Positions 4,964 through 6,216 of a DNA stretch of 6,216 nucleotides are shown one piece after another. Source of the DNA: an uncultured beta proteobacterium (GTDB lineage Bacteria > Pseudomonadota > Gammaproteobacteria > Burkholderiales > Burkholderiaceae); assembly GCA_903938955.1 (NCBI GenBank), contig CAJAFJ010000494.1, positions 1 to 6,216 of the forward strand, given 5' to 3'. The position numbers and the translations under genes were made by a program. Each line of letters opens with the position of its first letter. The first letter of the stretch is position 1. Under the pieces are notes generated by a model, which made no database searches, was not told the DNA's origin, and saw only the letters and a program-made list of their open reading frames with translations.

Positions 4964-4995
4964 GTCCGGGGTTAACGCTATTCGCTCCCCCGGAC
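4964..4995. repeat. GC-rich hairpin GTCCGGGG-N16-CCCCGGAC
   Basis: Two perfect 8-bp arms (4964-4971 and 4988-4995) flank a 16-nt loop TTAACGCTATTCGCTC. In single-stranded phage DNA this would be a stable hairpin with an exposed AT-rich loop, the form expected of a Rep nick site or packaging signal. As RNA from the zot side it has no U-run after it, so a simple intrinsic terminator is less likely. Confidence 0.55.
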
Positions 4996-5044
4996 TTCCG
5001 AACAGCCTTGTCGATCAGAATGGAGCTTTTAGGGGGCAGTGAAC

Positions 5045-5242
5045 GTGAACAAATACGAGATTGGCGGGGTGATTTTCTTTGTGATTTTCGTTACGTGCGG
5101 AATATTGGCGCGGTGGAGGAAGGCGAAGAAGGCGCAGCCGGTGGCGTTTCGCTTGAGGACGGGGAAGGCGGAACGGGATTGGCGGGAGGCGGTGTACCAG
5201 CCGAAACTGTACCGGGGGCAGCGGGAGCCAAGTAAGGATTAA
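5045..5242 (+). CDS. possible small membrane protein antisense to the zot tail (65 aa)
   Basis: GTG at 5045 has AGGGGG 8 nt upstream; GTG at 5039 in the same frame is too close to that site. The predicted product starts with NKYEIGG, then one strong transmembrane segment (about residues 7-23, GGVIFFVIFVTCGILA), then RWRKAKKAQPV and a basic polar tail ending REPSKD. A single N-terminal span with a positive stop-transfer sequence is a coherent small membrane protein. The first 46 nt lie outside zot but the remaining 152 nt are antisense to the low-complexity Pro/Ser-rich end of zot, whose composition alone can keep an opposite frame open. No promoter was found. It could be a real plus-strand gene (for example host-membrane or immunity related) or a chance frame. 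Confidence is low to moderate. Confidence 0.35.
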   Translation: MNKYEIGGVIFFVIFVTCGILARWRKAKKAQPVAFRLRTGKAERDWREAVYQPKLYRGQREPSKD

Positions 5243-6158
5243 AGGGGCGATTCTGTAGCCACGTCCTGCATTCACCGTCAGACAGGCCCGCATCGGTGCC
5301 TTGGCCGGTGTAGCACTTGCACTTGGCACCCATGCAGGCGGCACCGGTCACAACGGGCATCGCAGCCACAACGCGGAGATGATCAAAAGCGGGGGCGGAT
5401 TCTGGTTTATTGCTCACCCGAGGAATGAAGGCCACCCGGTCATCTATTGGGCCAATTCCGTCAGCTTGCTGTAAAGATTGTCCAGACGAATCCTGATTCT
5501 GGTTTTTTACTTGCGTGCTTTTAACGTCAGATGAAGGCACTTTACCGCCATTTTGCGTGCGTTGAATGATGTTATAGACACCATAGGCCAAAGCGCAAAA
5601 AAGAAGCAGGGCGACAATTCCGAAGATCATTGCACGCGGTACGCCCCGGACAGGCGTGGTGTGGATTGACGCCGACTTGTAGAGTGAAAAGGCTTTTTTC
5701 GGGAGGCTGATTCTCTTTTTATTGATGCAGGTTTTCCATTGCATCGAGTCATTCGATTCCGGCCACTCGTACCAGTAACGGCCGAGTATGCCTGTGTCAC
5801 GAATGTGGACGTGGCGACCGACCAAGCCGCGAACGTTGGAATCAAGCAGGCGTGGTGCCTGCGTGGTGACGAATACGTCAATCCCGCGATGGCGGTGAGT
5901 TTCAAGTTGGGCGACGGATTCGGGGACTTTTGTACCGGCACCGCGAGGACGCCAGACGCGCTGGACTTCATCAATCACCAGAATGGCACCATCAGGCAAT
6001 TCGTTGTGCCAGTTGTTGGCATCACAGACCGTGTGGGGCAGGGTCAGGCCGTTTAGGCCATCGACGAAAAGGGGGCGATCACCGGGAAGTTTTGAGAGGA
6101 AATCGACCAGCGAAGCAGTTTTGCCCGCACCTGGGGAGCCAGTGAAAAGGGTAATCAC
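5091..6158 (-). CDS. zot: Zot-like / pI assembly ATPase (zonular occludens toxin family), 355 aa
   Basis: The start is GTG at 6158, which overlaps the stop of the upstream pVI-like gene (GTGA). A Walker A motif GSPGAGKT is at residues 7-14 and Walker B ILVIDE at 59-64 followed by VQRVWRPRG. Residues 86-100 (ETHRHRGIDVFVTTQ) and 101-120 contain the conserved sensor and arginine segments of the family. One transmembrane helix is at about 177-196 (MIFGIVALLLFCALAYGVY). The periplasmic part has an Asn/Gln/Ser-rich linker. It then has a four-cysteine module (C275, C280, C282, C297) in the usual CKCYTGQGT...CRTW form, and finally a Pro/Ser/Ala-rich tail from about 311. The order of cytoplasmic ATPase, membrane span and periplasmic domain is that of pI/Zot, which drives virion extrusion and contacts the outer-membrane secretin. 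The length is normal for the family. The toxin activity known for CTXphi Zot should not be assumed here. Confidence 0.92.
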   Translation of the reverse strand: MITLFTGSPGAGKTASLVDFLSKLPGDRPLFVDGLNGLTLPHTVCDANNWHNELPDGAILVIDEVQRVWRPRGAGTKVPESVAQLETHRHRGIDVFVTTQAPRLLDSNVRGLVGRHVHIRDTGILGRYWYEWPESNDSMQWKTCINKKRISLPKKAFSLYKSASIHTTPVRGVPRAMIFGIVALLLFCALAYGVYNIIQRTQNGGKVPSSDVKSTQVKNQNQDSSGQSLQQADGIGPIDDRVAFIPRVSNKPESAPAFDHLRVVAAMPVVTGAACMGAKCKCYTGQGTDAGLSDGECRTWLQNRPFNPYLAPAAPGTVSAGTPPPANPVPPSPSSSETPPAAPSSPSSTAPIFRT

Positions 6159-6216
6159 GCGAGGATTTCCAGTTTCTTGAGGGACATAAGGCCGACACGG
6201 GCGACCAAGGCACCGG
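6155..6216 (-). CDS. C-terminal end of a pVI-like (DUF2523) minor coat protein, 5' end outside window
   Basis: Only the last 19-20 codons are in the window. They read LVARVGLMSLKKLEILA before TGA at 6155-6157. The stop overlaps the GTG start of zot, so the frame is in the right place and coupled to it. In Gram-negative inoviruses the gene just before zot usually encodes a DUF2523/pVI-like membrane protein of about 100 residues whose end carries short hydrophobic and basic segments like this. The identification is from position and this short end only. The gene would lie between the pIII-like gene and zot, which implies that the right edge of the window leads back towards its left edge. Confidence 0.55.
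   Translation of the reverse strand, partial: GALVARVGLMSLKKLEILA

Larger units (their letters stand above)
4896..5044. other. main intergenic region, candidate replication origin and packaging signal
   Basis: This is the largest non-coding stretch between convergent genes (the regulator and zot). It holds the weak terminator, a perfect palindrome (4936-4951) and a GC-rich hairpin (4964-4995) in a C/G-run-rich context. Filamentous phages keep the rolling-circle nick site, minus-strand start and packaging hairpin in such a gap after the assembly gene. No known nick motif for this Rep family was recognised, so the assignment rests on place and structure. Confidence 0.45.

Noticed and set aside
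4936..5235. Plus-strand frame of 99 codons over the intergenic region and zot tail
   Set aside because: The start is in the palindrome without a ribosome binding site, and the product is low-complexity Gly/Glu mirroring the Pro/Ser-rich zot tail.
5739..6180. Plus-strand frames antisense to the zot ATPase domain
   Set aside because: They lie opposite clear Walker A and B coding sequence, with no ribosome binding sites or recognisable motifs.
1..6216. Window as a complete 6216-bp circle
   Set aside because: Joining the two ends would fuse pIII out of any sensible frame and leave the pVI-like gene without its N-terminal part, so sequence is missing between the ends.

Overview
The window is most of the genome of a filamentous phage (Inoviridae-type, as prophage, episome or virion DNA). 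The gene order on the minus strand is the classic one: replication initiator, ssDNA-binding protein, major coat protein, small membrane coat protein, pIII-like adsorption protein, pVI-like (DUF2523) protein, then Zot/pI assembly ATPase. A divergent helix-turn-helix regulator sits on the plus strand. The replication initiator (Rep_trans/RstA type), the Pf1-like coat protein with signal peptide, the TspB-like pIII and the Zot with a periplasmic Cys-rich/Pro-rich tail suggest a Gram-negative proteobacterial host. A betaproteobacterium or Xanthomonas-like host is most likely, but this is inference from gene types only.

Layout, in the direction of minus-strand transcription. A 122-bp divergent control region (4378-4499) separates the plus-strand regulator (4500-4895) from the minus-strand operon. 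The operon starts with two small genes of unknown function (4377-4054 and 4051-3839). Next is a PAPS-reductase/DndC-like ATP-pyrophosphatase (3842-3090), then rep (3093-1831), ssb (1812-1483), a 73-aa unknown (1480-1259), the major coat protein (1187-996), a 106-aa coat-like membrane protein (994-674), a 22-residue hydrophobic ORF (677-609) and a pIII-like protein that runs off the left edge (630 to <1). At the right edge, the tail of a pVI-like gene (>6216 to 6155) overlaps the start of zot (6158-5091). The genes are packed tightly: stop/start overlaps of ATGA or GTGA type, or gaps of 1-2 nt, occur at most junctions, so translational coupling is likely throughout.

The left edge cuts pIII and the right edge cuts the gene that normally follows pIII, so the two edges probably face each other in a circular genome. 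The unseen piece would hold the 3' part of pIII and the 5' part of the pVI-like gene. The 149-195 bp between the regulator and zot (4896-5090) is the main non-coding region. It carries a weak terminator, a 16-bp perfect palindrome and an 8-bp GC-rich hairpin, and is the best candidate for the replication origin and packaging signal. A small membrane protein may be encoded there on the plus strand (5045-5242), antisense to the zot tail.

The most unusual content is the early operon. A sulfurtransferase-like PP-loop enzyme with two CxxC pairs is translationally coupled to the phage replication initiator and preceded by two unrecognised small genes. This is not part of the core filamentous phage set, and it may be a DNA- or RNA-modification or host-interaction module. 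No secretin (pIV) and no integrase are visible in the window.
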